From assembly GCA_034231615.1 (NCBI GenBank), contig CM067298.1:9166140-9230139 (forward strand): 64,000 nt of DNA, written 5' to 3'. Below the pieces are notes generated by a model. That model was not told the DNA's origin and made no database searches. It saw only the letters and a program-made list of their open reading frames with translations. The translations under genes and the position numbers were made by a program. Below, piece by piece: positions 42,679 through 55,489 of the stretch (positions are counted from its first letter, which is position 1; each line of letters starts with the position of its first letter). This DNA is from Meghimatium bilineatum. Taxonomy: Eukaryota > Mollusca > Gastropoda > Stylommatophora > Philomycidae.

Positions 42679-43229
42679 TTTTACACTACTGGATCAGACA
42701 GGAAAGAAATGATTCACGACATTGACGGTACATTACATTCCATGTCATATTTGTATAAGAAATCCCGCTCTGGTAAAATCCTGAGACAACATGCATGTTG
42801 TGGAGCTCTTTGAATAATTTTACTGTGAAGGTTGATCTACCCGGAGTCAATTTTGATAGGCAAAACATTGAATTCCATGACACTGTGCCTTATCGAAATA
42901 GCTTTTCATCATTAGTCTGTCCTACAAATATTTTGATCAAACAATAAAATATAAGGCTACCAAGTGAGGCCTTATAACAATTCAATCGATGGTGGCTGTG
43001 TTACTTTAGCAGTGATTGCTTATCCTTCCTTTTCATCAGTTGGATCTCTCTGTGGATTATAGATGAGACATTATCACACTTTCGCATTCCCAATGTGAAC
43101 GTCTTGAAAATATAATATCCAAATGAGGTCATGCATATAGTTCATGGACCCACTAGGAATACTCCCATTGTGACAATTAGATATATGTTTGCATTGCTAT
43201 CAATATTCCCTCATCATCATATCACTAAA
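42679..43229. other. No supported feature
   Basis: Unique-looking spacer left of the 57-bp satellite; nothing recognised. Confidence 0.45.
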
Positions 43230-44996
43230 ACCAGATTGTCAATACGTATTGCTATAGACCAGAGACACCCACTACATAAGATTTTTACCAGATTGTCAAT
43301 ACGTATTGCTATAGACCAGAGACACCCACTACATAAGATTTTTACCAGATTGTCAATACGTATTGCTATAGACCAGAGACACCCACTACATAAGATTTTT
43401 ACCAGATTGTCAATACGTATTGCTATAGACCAGAGACACCCACTACATAAGATTTTTACCAGATTGTCAATACGTATTGCTATAGACCAGAGACACCCAC
43501 TACATAAGATTTTTACCAGATTGTCAATACGTATTGCTATAGACCAGAGACACCCACTACATAAGATTTTTACCAGATTGTCAATACGTATTGCTATAGA
43601 CCAGAGACACCCACTACATAAGATTTTTACCAGATTGTCAATACGTATTGCTATAGACCAGAGACACCCACTACATAAGATTTTTACCAGATTGTCAATA
43701 CGTATTGCTATAGACCAGAGACACCCACTACATAAGATTTTTACCAGATTGTCAATACGTATTGCTATAGACCAGAGACACCCACTACATAAGATTTTTA
43801 CCAGATTGTCAATACGTATTGCTATAGACCAGAGACACCCACTACATAAGATTTTTACCATATTGTCAATACGTATTGCTATAGACCAGAGACACCCACT
43901 ACATAAGATTTTTACCAGATTGTCAATACGTATTGCTATAGACCAGAGACACCCACTACATAAGATTTTTACCAGATTGTCAATACGTATTGCTATAGAC
44001 CAGAGACACCCACTACATAAGATTTTTACCAGATTGTCAATACGTATTGCTATAGACCAGAGACACCCACTACATAAGATTTTTACCAGATTGTCAATAC
44101 GTATTGCTATAGACCAGAGACACCCACTACATAAGATTTTTACCAGATTGTCAATACGTATTGCTATAGACCAGAGACACCCACTACATAAGATTTTTAC
44201 CAGATTGTCAATACGTATTGCTATAGACCAGAGACACCCACTACATAAGATTTTTACCAGATTGTCAATACGTATTGCTATAGACCAGAGACACCCACTA
44301 CATAAGATTTTTACCAGATTGTCAATACGTATTGCTATAGACCAGAGACACCCACTACATAAGATTTTTACCAGATTGTCAATACGTATTGCTATAGACC
44401 AGAGACACCCACTACATAAGATTTTTACCAGATTGTCAATACGTATTGCTATAGACCAGAGACACCCACTACATAAGATTTTTACCAGATTGTCAATACG
44501 TATTGCTATAGACCAGAGACACCCACTACATAAGATTTTTACCAGATTGTCAATACGTATTGCTATAGACCAGAGACACCCACTACATAAGATTTTTACC
44601 AGATTGTCAATACGTATTGCTATAGACCAGAGACACCCACTACATAAGATTTTTACCAGATTGTCAATACGTATTGCTATAGACCAGAGACACCCACTAC
44701 ATAAGATTTTTACCAGATTGTCAATACGTATTGCTATAGACCAGAGACACCCACTACATAAGATTTTTACCAGATTGTCAATACGTATTGCTATAGACCA
44801 GAGACACCCACTACATAAGATTTTTACCAGATTGTCAATACGTATTGCTATAGACCAGAGACACCCACTACATAAGATTTTTACCAGATTGTCAATACGT
44901 ATTGCTATAGACCAGAGACACCCACTACATAAGATTTTTACCAGATTGTCAATACGTATTGCTATAGACCAGAGACACCCACTACATAAGATTTTA
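43230..44996. repeat. 57-bp satellite array, ~31 near-identical copies
   Basis: Unit starts 'ccagattgtcaatacgtatt' and includes 'accagagacacccactacat'. Copies are almost perfectly identical (one visible variant: g to t near 43861). Each holds a 12-bp palindrome 'caatacgtattg'. Because 57 is divisible by three and the unit lacks stops in one frame of each strand, it yields a 699-codon plus frame and a 214-codon minus frame, each with a 19-residue repeat (TRLSIRIAIDQRHPLHKIF on plus). There is no sign of a start context, domain or splice structure, so it is annotated as satellite DNA. Confidence 0.95.
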
Positions 44997-45299
44997 ATTG
45001 AATTTTTAGCAACTCATCCATCCTGTTGCATTGCTACTACCAAGTGGCCACCCATCGCCTTGAATCTCAATCTATCTAGGGTGAGTTGGCATTGCACAAT
45101 TAACTCACTAACCTCCCTGTCACAGAGGCAAAAAAAAACATTAGTAAGAATTATAAATATAATAATGATAGAGATGCCCCGTTGTCCCTTCACTTCCTAT
45201 TTGCTACGTTATAATTTTTACAATCATTAAATGGATATTATAATAATCCCATTTGTTGCATTATAATTTTCATAAACATATTAAAATACATAACCCAAT
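44997..45299. other. Spacer between two tandem arrays
   Basis: About 300 bp of non-repetitive sequence; no feature recognised. Confidence 0.5.
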
Positions 45300-48200
45300 G
45301 TTGAAGATTCTAATTGATGGTAAACACCTTGTTGAAGATTCTAATTGATGGTAAACACCTTGTGGAAGGTTCTACTTGATTGTAAACACCTTTTTAAAGA
45401 TTCTAAATGATGGTAAACACCTTGTTGAAGATTCTACTTGATGGTAAACACCTTGTTTAAGATTCTAATTGATGGTAAACACCTTGTTGAAGATTCTAAT
45501 TGATGGTAAACACCTTGTGGAAGATTCTAATTGATGGTAAACACCTTTTTGAAGATTCTAATTGATGGTAAACACCTTGTGGAAGATTCTACTTGATTGT
45601 AAACACCTTTTTGAAGATTCTAATTGATGGTAAACACCTTGTTGAAGATTCTACTTGATGGTAAACACCTTGTTGAAGATTTTACTTGATGGTAAACATC
45701 TTGTTGAAGATTTTACTTGATGGTAAACACCTTGCTGAAGATCCTACTTGATGGTAAACACCTTGTTGAAGATTCTACTTGATGGTAAATACCTTGTTGC
45801 AGATCTTACTTGATGGTAAACACCTTGTTGAAGATTCTAATTGATGGTAAACACCTTGTTGAAGATTCTACTTGATGGTAAACACCTTGTGGAAGATTCT
45901 AATTGATGGTAAACACCTTGTTGAAGATTCTACTTCATTGTAAACACCTTGTTGAAGGTTCTACTTGATGGTAAACACCTTGTGGAAGATTCTAATTGAT
46001 GGTAAACACCTTGTAAAAGATCCTACTTGATGGTAAACACCTTTTTGAAGATCGTACGTGATGGTAAACATTTTGTTGAAGATTCTACTTGATGGTAAAC
46101 ATCTTGTTGAAGATTCTACATGATGGTAAACACTTTGTTGAAGATCTTACTTGATGGTAAACACTTTGTTGAAGATCTTACTTGATGGTAAACACCTTGT
46201 TGAAGATTCTACTTGATGGTAAACATTTTGTTGAAAATTGTACTTGATGGTAAACACCTTGTTGAAGATTCTACTTGATGGTAAATACCTTGTTGAAGAT
46301 TCTAATTGATGGTAAACACCTTGTGGAAGATTCTACTTGATTGTAAACACCTTTTTGAAGATTCTAATTGATGGTAAACACCTTGTGGAAGATTCTACTT
46401 GATTGTAAATACCTTTTTGAAGATTCTAATTGATGGTAAACACCTTGTTGAAGATCTTACTTCATGGTAAACACCTTGTTGAAGATTCTAATTGATGGTA
46501 AACACCTTGTTGAAGATTCTACTTGATGGTAAACACCTTGTGAAAGATTCTAATTGATGGTAAACACCTTGTTGAAGATTCTACTTGATTGTAAACACCT
46601 TGTTGAAGATTCTACTTGATGGTAAACACCTTGTGGAAGATTCTAATTGATGGTAAACACCTTTTGGAAGATGCTACTTGATGGTAAACACCTTGTAAAA
46701 GATCCTAATTGATGTTAAACACCTTTTTGAAGATTCTACTTGATGGTAAACACCTTGTGAAAGATTCTAATTGATGGTAAACACCTTGTTGAAGATTCTA
46801 CTTGATGGTAAATACCTTGTTGAAGATTCTAATTGATGGCAAACACCTTGTGGAAGATTCTACTTGATTGTAAACACCTTTTTGAAGATTCTAATTGATG
46901 GTAAACACCTTGTGGAAGATCTTACTTGATGGTAAACACTTTGTTGAATATTCTACTTGATGGTAAACATCTTGTGGAAGATTCTACTTGATTGTAAACA
47001 CCTTGTTGAAGATTCTACTTGATGGTAAACACCTTGTAAAAGATCCTACTTGATGGTAAACACCTTGTTGAAGATCTTACGTGATGGTAAACATTTTGTT
47101 GAAGATTCTACTTGATTGTAAACATCTTGTTGAAGATTCTAATTGATGGTACACACCTTGTGGAAGATTCTACTTGATTGAAAACACCTTTTTGAAGATT
47201 CTAATTGATGGTAAACACCTTGTTGAAGATTCTACTTGATGGTAAACACCTTGTTGAAGATTTTACTTGATGGTAAACATCTTGTTGAAGATTTTACTTG
47301 ATGGTAAACACCTTGTTGAAGATTCTACTTGATGGTAAATACCTTGCTGCAGATCTTACTTGATGGTAAACACCTTGTTGAAGATCTTACTTGATGGTAA
47401 ACACTTTATTGAAGATTCTACTTGATGGTAAACACCTTTTGGAAGATTCTACTTGATGGTAAACACCTTGTTGAAGATTCTACTTGATGGTAAACACCTT
47501 GCTGAAGATCCTACTTGATGGTAAACACCTTGTTGAAGATTCTACTTGATGGTAAATACCTTGTTGCAGATCTTACTTGATGGTAAACACCTTGCTGAAG
47601 ATCCTACTTGATGGTAAACACCTTGTTGAAGATTCTAATTGATGGTAAACACCTTGTTGAAGATTCTACTTGATGGTAAACACCTTGTGGAAGATTCTAA
47701 TTGATGGTAAACACCTTGTTGAAGATTCTACTTCATTGTAAACACCTTGTTGAAGGTTCTACTTGATGGTAAACACCTTGTGGAAGATTCTAATTGATGG
47801 TAAACACCTTGTAAAAGATCCTACTTGATGGTAAACACCTTTTTGAAGATCTTACGTGATGGTAAACATTTTGTTGAAGATTCTACTTGATGGTAAACAT
47901 CTTGTTGAAGATTCTACATGATGGTAAACACTTTGTTGAAGATCTTACTTGATGGTAAACACCTTGCTGAAGATTCTACTTGATTGTAAACACCTTTTTG
48001 AAGATTCTAATTGATGGTAAACACCTTGTGGAAGATTCTACTTGATTTTAAACACCTTTTTGAAGATTCTAATTGATGGTAAACACCTTGTTGAAGATTC
48101 TACTTGATGGTAAACACCTTGTTTAAGATTCTAATTGATGGTAAACACCTTGTTGAAGATTCTAATTGATGGTAAACACCTTGTGGAAGATTCTACTTGA

Positions 48201-51200
48201 TGGTAAACACCTTGTTGAAGATTTTACTTGATGGTACACATCTTGTTGAAGATCCTACTTGATGGTAAACACTTTGTTGAAGATTCTACTTGATGGTAAA
48301 CATCTTGTGGAAGATTCTACTTGATTGTAAACACCTTTTTGAAGATTCTACTTGATGGTAAATACCTTGTTGCAGATCTTACTTCATGGTAAACACCTTC
48401 TTGAAGATTCTAATTGATGGTAAACACCTTGTTGAAGATTCTACTTGATGGTAAACACCTTGTGAAAGATTCTAATTGATGGTAAACACCTTGTTGAAGA
48501 TTCTACTTGATTGTAAACACCTTGTTGAAGATTCTACTTGATGGTAAACACCTTGTGGAAGATTCTAATTGATGGTAAACACCTTTTGGAAGATGCTACT
48601 TGATGGTAAACACCTTGTAAAAGATCCTAATTGATGGTAAACACCTTTTTGAAGATCCTACTTGATGGTAAACACCTTTTTGAAGATCCTACTTGATGGT
48701 AAACACCTTGTTGAAGATTATACTTATGGTAAATACCTTGTTGAAGATTCTAATTGATGGTAAACACCTTGTTGAAGATCCTAATTGATGGTAAACACCT
48801 TTTTGAAGATCCTACTTGATGGTAATAACCTTGTTGAAGATTCTACTTGATGGTAAATACCTTGTTGAAGATTCTAATTGATGGTAAACACCTTGTTGAA
48901 GATCCTAATTGATGGTAAACACCTTTTTGAAGATCCTACTTGATGGTAAACATCTTGCTGATGATCCTACTTGATGGTAATCACCTTGTTGAAGATTCTA
49001 CTTGATTGTAAACACCTTTTTGAAGATTCTAATTGATGGTAAATACCTTGTTGAAGATTCTAATTGATGGTAATAACCTTGTTGAAGATTCTACTTGATG
49101 GTAAATACCTTGTTGAAGATTCTAATTGATGGTAAACACCTTGTGGAAGATTCTACTTGATTGTAAACACCTTTTTGAAGATTCTAATTGATGGTAAACA
49201 CCTTGTGGAAGATCTTACTTGATGGTAAACACTTTGTTGAATATTCTACTTGATGGTAAACATCTTGTGGAAGATTCTACTTGATTGTAAACACCTTTTT
49301 GAAGATTCTACTTGATGGTAAATACCTTGTTGAAGATTCTACTTGATGGTAAACACCTTGTGCAAGATTCTAATTAATGGTAAACACCTTGTTGAAGATT
49401 CTACTTGATTGTAAACACCTTTTTGAAGATTCTAATTGATGGTAAACACCTTGTTGAAGATTCTACTTGATGGTAAACACCTTTTTGAAGATTCTAATTG
49501 ATGGTAAACACTTTGTTGAAGATCTTACTTGATGGTAAACACCTTGTTGAAGATTCTAATTGATGGTAAACACCTTGTGGAAGATTCTACTTGATTGTAA
49601 ACATCTTGTTGAAGATTCAAATTGATGGTAAACACCGTGTGGAAGATTCTACTTGATTGTAAACACTTTTTTGAAGATTCTAATTGATGGTAAACACCTT
49701 GTGGAAGATTCTACTTGATTGTAAACACCTTTTTGAAGATTCTAATTGATGGTAAACACCTTGTTGAAGATTCTAATTGATGGTAAACACCTTGTTGAAG
49801 ATTCTAATTGATGGTAAACACCTTGTGGAAGATTCTACTTGATTGTAAACACCTTTTTGAAGATTCTAATTGATGGTAAACACCTTGTTGAAGATTCTAC
49901 TTGATGGTAAACACCTTGTTGAAGATTTTACTTGATGGTAAACATCTTGTTGAAGATTCTACTTGATGGTAAACACCTTGTTGAAGATCTTACTTGATGG
50001 TAAACACTTTGTTGAAGATTCTACTTGATGGTAAACATCTTGTGGAAGATTCTACTTGATTGTAAACACCTTTTTGAAGATTCTAATTGATGGTAAACAC
50101 CTTGTTGAAGATTCTACTCGATGGTAAACACCTTGTTGAAGATTTTACTTGATGGTAAACACCTTGTTGAAGATTTTACTTGATGGTAAACACCTTGTTG
50201 AAGATCTTACTTGATGTTAAACACCTTTTGGAAGATTCTACTTGATTGTAAACACTTTATTGAAGATTCTACTTGATGGTAAACACCTTGTTGAAGATTC
50301 TACTCGATGGTAAACACCTTGTTGAAGATTTTACTTGATGGTAAACACCTTATTGAAGATTTTACTTGATGGTAAACACCTTGTTGAAGATCTTACTTGA
50401 TGTTAAACACCTTTTGGAAGATTCTACTTGATTGTAAACACTTTATTGAAGATTCTACTCGATGGTAAACACCTTGTTGAAGATTCTAATTGATGGTAAA
50501 CACCTTGTGGAAGATTCTAATTGATGGTAAACACCGTTTGGAAGATGCTACTTGATGGTAAACACCTTTTCGAAGATATTACGTGATGGTAAACATTTTG
50601 TTGAAGATCTTACTTGATGGTAAACACCTTGTGGAAGATTCTAATTGATGGTAAACACCGTTTGGAAGATGCTACTTGATGGTAAACATCTTGTTGAAGA
50701 TCTTACTTGATGGTAAACACCTTGTTGAAGATCTTACTTGATGGTAAACACCTTGTTGAAGATCTTACTTGATGGTAAACACCTTGTTGAAGATCTTACT
50801 TGATGGTAAACACCTTGTTGAAGATCTTACTTGATGGTAAACATTTTGTTGAAGATCTTACTTGATGGCAAACACCTTGTTGAACATCTTACTTGATGGT
50901 AAACACCTTGTTGAAGATTCTAATTGATGGTAAACACCTTGTTGAAGATTCTAATTGATGGTAAACACCTTGTTGAAGATTCTACTTGATGGTAAACACG
51001 TTGTTGAAGATTCTAATTGATGGTAAACATCTTGTTGAAGATCTTACTTGATGGTAAACACCTTTTGGAAGATCCTACTTGATGGTAAACACCTTGTTGA
51101 AGATTCTAATTGATGGTAAACACCTTGTTGAAGATTCTACTTGATGGTAAACACGTTGTTGAAGATTCTAATTGATGGTAAACATCTTGTTGAAGATCTT

Positions 51201-51305
51201 ACTTGATGGTAAACACCTTTTGGAAGATCCTACTTGATGGTAAACACCTTGTTGAAGATTCTAATTGATGGTAAACACCTTGTTGAAGATTCTACTTGAT
51301 GGTAG
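45300..51305. repeat. 6-kb minisatellite, 31-bp unit, ~194 copies
   Basis: Unit 'gaagattctacttgatggta' plus 'aacaccttgtt', with recurrent variants (aattg/acttg, ggtaa/tgtaa, tgtt/tttt/tgtgg). Blocks of variants recur at fixed offsets (for example the rare 'tacttcattg' at 45931 and 47729, offset 1798 = 58 units), which shows higher-order duplication. No long frame. It ends abruptly at 51305 against LINE-containing sequence. Confidence 0.97.
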
Positions 51306-51349
51306 GGTTTGCGCACACTCAAACCCACTTAAAGTAACTAACGGTGTTA

Positions 51350-52290
51350 CACAGTGTTGTGTCTTAACTCTGACACTCTACAGCATGGTGATCACCGACG
51401 ATTGTGCACTAAACACTACACCAACACCAATCTGAAAGACACGCAGGACAGAATGTACCTCTTTTCTTTGGCTTGCGATGCGTTCGGTCTCACCATCAGC
51501 ACCATGAAGACATTAGTAATGTATCAACCGGCTCCAGGTATCCCTTTAACAGAAACAGTAATCACAGTAAATGGACAAAAACTCAATACTGCCAATAAGT
51601 TTGTATATCTCTGCAGCACCTATCGCAAACTGCGACAATTGATGAGAATGTTGCCCTGAATATTTCTCGTGGCATTAGGGAGTCTTAGTGCCAACGTCTG
51701 GATCAGGGGTAGTTTCAGTTTGACAACCAAGTTGGACTTGTACCGCACTGTGGTTCTGTCAACACCGCTTTATGTTGTGTCATCCTGGACTGTCTATGCG
51801 AGACACGCTTGACAGCTTAACTCTTTCCTAAGAAACCTCATGGGAGTACATTTGCAGGATCGAGTACCAGATACGAAAATCCTTCAAAAGTCCTGTATGC
51901 AAAGCATGCATGCCCTGCTGACTAGGTCCCAAATCCGCTGGACTGCCACACAGTTCATATGCCAGACAAGCACCTTCCAAAGAGACTTTTCCATGGTGAG
52001 TTGTGCGATGGTAAACGTACAAGCGAAGGGCAGAAAAAGCACTTCAAGGATCACCTAAAAAAACTCTCTCAATCACTGCAGCATTGATCCTAGCTCCAGG
52101 TAGACTACAGTCCTTGTACGCACAGTGTGGCACATCCAGATCACTGATGGCATCACTAAATTTGAAAAAGAAGGAACACTGCAGGAAATTTACAAGCGAC
52201 AGATTGTAAAGAGACAAATCCGCAAACTCTCCTACCCCGGACTCTCTGCACTCCTGCATGCACTGCAATAGAACTTTCCTGGTTGTTTTT
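51350..52290 (+). pseudogene. RTE-like LINE, RT C-terminal half to zinc finger
   Basis: Segments in order: DRMYLFSLACDAFGLTISTM (about 51450), VNGQKLNTANKFVYL (about 51568), NISRGIRES, a VVLSTPLYV-like block (about 51755), LLTRSQIRW (about 51916), MPDKHLPKRLFHGELC-like sequence (about 51960) and SEGQKKHFKDHLKKLS (about 52025). A C-terminal SANSPTPDSLHSCMHCNRTF finger start follows at 52215-52275. Multiple frameshifts. It matches the end of RTE/jockey-like endonuclease-RT proteins. Confidence 0.88.
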
Positions 52291-52344
52291 TTCCTACTTG
52301 TTCATCACATTTATTGTTTTTAATGCCATGCTCATCTTTGCTTG

Positions 52345-52510
52345 CGATCAGAGTTGAGAGATGGTGAGCAAGAGGTAGATACAAGTGAGAAGAATCATCA
52401 TGAGATGGACAGTGTACAATCTGTCAGTGTGCACCACCAAGACAAGCAATAGATTATGTTTGAGAACCGCTGCAACCAACCTTAGTTGCAGAGATGACGA
52501 TGAATATTTA
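52345..52510 (+). pseudogene. RTE-like LINE tail fragment (pair with 8380-8548)
   Basis: Aligns with 8380-8548 ('gagcaagaggtag', 'gtgtgcaccaccaa', 'gttgcagagatgacgatga'). Ends in a short TGA-rich tail. Confidence 0.65.
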
Positions 52511-52799
52511 CAAGAAAATCTTAGTTTCATTATTATATCGTACACACGTTAACTTGTTCGGTTTTCTTTTAAAATGTAACTTTCTCTGTCAAATTCAATC
52601 ATTTAACCCTTACATCACAAGTGTAACCAATTTCATTATTTTCTAATTCAACCTCCACTGATAGTGAAAGCTCATTATAGTTGAAGGATTCTTCAATAGG
52701 CATTGCACTGTACCAAAAAAACTCAAGTCTCCAGGGTATGCAAGAAGGCTCCAACAAACCACCCAGCTGCACACAGGAAAGTAAGAGTATGAAGTAATT

Positions 52800-53062
52800 C
52801 ATGAGGATAGTGACAAGCAAAGACACTGGTCATGTAGATTCATTTTCTAAAAGTATTGTGCAAAGAACAGCCAGAGGTAGAAGGAAAAACAGGGTGGACA
52901 AAGAAAAACCTGAATTGATAACATCAAGGAATAGTTGGCATGATTCTTCTATACTCCTCCAAATGGCTGATGATAGAGGGGGTTTTTGTGTGCTGATGCC
53001 TCCGGTGTGGCACCACTATGACCCTGACGGGTTATGGGTCTTATTATTATGATATTATAGAG
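52800..53062 (+). pseudogene. RTE-like LINE C-terminus with (ATT)n tail
   Basis: 83-codon open part 52801-53052; with a frame change it holds a KEKQGGQRKTWIDNIK-like motif (about 52880), then LLQMADDRGGF and HHYDPDGLW near the end, as in RTE-type C-termini. Tail 'ttattattatgatatt'. Confidence 0.6.
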
Positions 53063-53084
53063 GCAACTTTCAATATGATCTTCT

Positions 53085-53345
53085 TCTGATTTTTTTCTCA
53101 TACTTCTGCATATTAGTAGGATGTAGTCATTCAGGAGAACATAATGAGTTGTGTCATGGTTTACAGCTTGACTGCGATTTCTCAACATTTCAGTCTGACT
53201 TCACCATGGCTTCTGGGTCATTTTGACCCTGTATGAGTAGGACATCCAACTCCACCCCCATACACTCCCCAGTCACCTCTTACAATCTCTATAACAGGTA
53301 ACACTATCACTATTCTTTGCTTTCCATTGGGCCCCGTAAATACAC
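53085..53345 (-). mobile_element. SINE-like retroposon, family A
   Basis: Blocks 'tagtaggatgtagtc', 'gagttgtgtcatggtttaca', 'accatggcttctgggtcatt', 'cagtcacctcttacaa', 'ttgggccccgtaaa'. Confidence 0.75.
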
Positions 53346-53442
53346 AGGAGCAATATTATCTTACAGAACACAATCATATCAATAAGAATTTTTACAAATT
53401 TTTGTTATCCTTCATTATTTTTTTATGAAATATATTATCTTT

Positions 53443-53545
53443 GATCCCCAGGAATTATGAGCAATAGATGTCTTGCATCCTTTTGCACACTGGAGAAGCT
53501 TCTCCTGCTCTTTATATCAAACCGGCAAGACTCCAAGTCTCAGAG
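53443..53545. repeat. Dispersed repeat, copy 2 (pair with 28088-28200)
   Basis: 'gatccccaggaattatgagc' aligns with 'gatcctcaggaattacgaac' at 28088, with similarity continuing about 80 bp. Confidence 0.55.
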
Positions 53546-53784
53546 GTGCTTCAAGAAGAAGTCCCTTATTCAGAGGGGGTAAATCTCATTATAACAACTT
53601 GGACCGGGCAGACAAAATATGTATGTAATAACAGAAATTTGTAGAAAAACATTGTCATATACGGAAATTTGTTACAACAGGATAAGTTAAAGAGACATTC
53701 CACTGTTTATTTATCAGCTTGTAAGGATGTTTTTCTTGATTTTGTAAGACTTTTTTATGAATGAAGGGTTTGTGTTAGGATTTT

Positions 53785-53945
53785 CCCTGCCGAAGACGGA
53801 TGTTTCTGGCCATTGGCGCAAATCAAACGGCAACACAACGCATTTCCATTCTTTGGACTACATCCTACTGGAAATCTAGTAGAATAATGGTACTGCTACA
53901 AGGGAGATCCAGCGGGAGTTTGAGAATGAACGCTGAAGAAGAAGT
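53785..53945 (+). mobile_element. SINE-like retroposon, family B
   Basis: Well preserved: 'gccgaagacggatgtttctg', 'cattggcgcaaatcaaacgg', 'caacacaacgcatttccatt', 'gctacaagggagatccagcg', tail 'gaacgctgaagaagaag'. Confidence 0.85.
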
Positions 53946-54054
53946 TAGGATTTTCGTCTCAACATGTTGACAAGTTGACCTATGGGAGATGTCCACAATA
54001 TACATCAACAATTAGGATGGGGGTGAGTAATACCATTTGTATACATCAATTGTT

Positions 54055-54190
54055 CTAAAGTGAGATGTGCCAGGACAAAAGTCATAGATAACGCAGCTAA
54101 TCTGTAAACCATGACACAACATATTCCGTTGTCTGGACTACATCCTGCTAATCTTGAGAAGTTTGAGAACTAAAGCACAAGTAGAAAAAG
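54055..54190 (+). mobile_element. Family A fragment (3' half)
   Basis: 'taaaccatgacacaacatat', 'ggactacatcctgctaatct', 'gagaagtttgagaactaaag' and a GTAGAAAAAG tail. Confidence 0.7.
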
Positions 54191-54209
54191 ATACACCAAT
54201 TAAATTGTT

Positions 54210-54372
54210 TGAATTCTTCTTGAGTGTTCAATTTCAAACTATCACTTGATCACCCTTGTAGCAGGACAATGGTCAGACTAGATTTCCAGCACAATGTAGT
54301 CCAGCAATGGAAATTCGTAGTTTCACAATTTTATGTGTGCTAATGGTCCAACTGCATCCATCTTCAGCAGAG
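54210..54372 (-). mobile_element. SINE-like retroposon, family B, diverged
   Basis: 'ttcttcttgagtgttcaatt', 'cacccttgtagcaggacaat', 'gtgtgctaatggtcc', 'gcatccatcttcagc'. Confidence 0.72.
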
Positions 54373-54616
54373 TTGGAATTTTTTTTAATGTATCTTAAAA
54401 TGTGAAACAAATACTGTATCAATGTACCAGCTGTTTTTTGTGTGGTTTTTTTTTGGGTGGGGGGCATACTTTTTCTGCCCACAAACAAATTTTGAGGGGT
54501 TGGGGGTTCAAACAAAAATTTGACATAATTAAGCAAGTCACTGATTTCTTGACAGTTGTCAAGGGGGTGGGGGTCAGAAATTGGTAAATAAATATTGACG
54601 TAATTTATAGACAGCC

Positions 54617-54845
54617 ATAATGTCAGGATCAACAGCTGACATTAAAACATAATGAAGATAAAAGACTCAAGAGATATTATACATAACTGTATTTTTCTCA
54701 TCATTTGCAATTAACAAATATTGTAACAATGAAATGTACAAGATTTTAGCTCTCCATTGTGTTCTCCATACTTAGCTACTCTGAATTGTACCTCTATTTA
54801 TTTGTATATAAATATTCACAAAACTTTACTTTATAGAGAGGCTTA
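54617..54845. other. No supported feature
   Basis: AT-rich spacer, nothing recognised. Confidence 0.4.
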
Positions 54846-55113
54846 CTTCTTCTTTGTTTGATTCTCATACTCCTGCAGATTAGCAGGATGTAGTCCGTAG
54901 TGCGTTGTGTCATAGTTTACAGCTATGATGTGATATTTGTATCTTTCAGCCTGACACATCCGATCTCAGTATGGTTTCTAGGCTCACTTTGATCCTGTAT
55001 GGGATGGGACAACCCATTTCCAAAGCCTCCTTAGACACCTCTTACAACATACATGGCAGGTAACAATTGTTCTATTCTTTGATCCCTATTTTGGCACTGG
55101 TAACACACAGGTG
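54846..55113 (-). mobile_element. SINE-like retroposon, family A
   Basis: 'ctcctgcagattagcaggat', 'gtgcgttgtgtcatagttta', 'cctgacacatccgatctcag', 'tatgggatgggacaaccc', 'ggcaggtaacaattgttcta'. Confidence 0.8.
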
Positions 55114-55206
55114 AGGTAGGTGGTTCCCAAATTCTTTCAATAGATTGAACAAAAATTAATGCTGATGGTTCCTGTGATTTGATTTTTATGTAAATTTTGA
55201 ATCTTA

Positions 55207-55468
55207 TACGTTTACTCTCAAACTCCTGCAGATTAACAGGATGTAGTCTAGAGAATTAAATGTGTTGTCATGATTTACAGCTTAGCTGCGATATCAGTGC
55301 ATTTCGGTCTAATATATCTGACTTTAGCATGGCATATGGGTCACTTGACCCTGCATGTGAGGGACAGACAACTCCATCCCCCAAACATATCTAGTCACCT
55401 CTTACAATGTGCCTGGCAGAAAATGGTGACACTTTTTTGCTCCCTTTTTGATCCCCAGAACACAATGG
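55207..55468 (-). mobile_element. SINE-like retroposon, family A
   Basis: Second copy in the same orientation 95 bp to the right: 'ctcaaactcctgcagattaa', 'catgatttacagcttagctg', 'atggcatatgggtcacttga', 'ctagtcacctcttaca'. The two copies are too different to be a recent tandem duplication. Confidence 0.78.
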
Positions 55469-55489
55469 TGTCACTTTTAATCAATCTTT

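Larger units (their letters stand above)
53984..54616. mobile_element. MITE with AAATTACGTCA-type termini, copy 3, with nested SINEs
   Basis: Left 'gggagatgtccacaatatac' and right 'gacgtaatttatagacagcc' are inverted relatives of the termini at 25568 and 37474. Two retroposon fragments (54055-54190 and 54210-54372) account for about 300 bp of the excess length. Confidence 0.65.

Noticed and set aside
43131..45230. 699-codon open frame with 19-residue repeats
   Set aside because: It is fully explained by a 57-bp tandem array without stops; the minus strand is open too, and no start context, domain or flanking coding sequence is evident.
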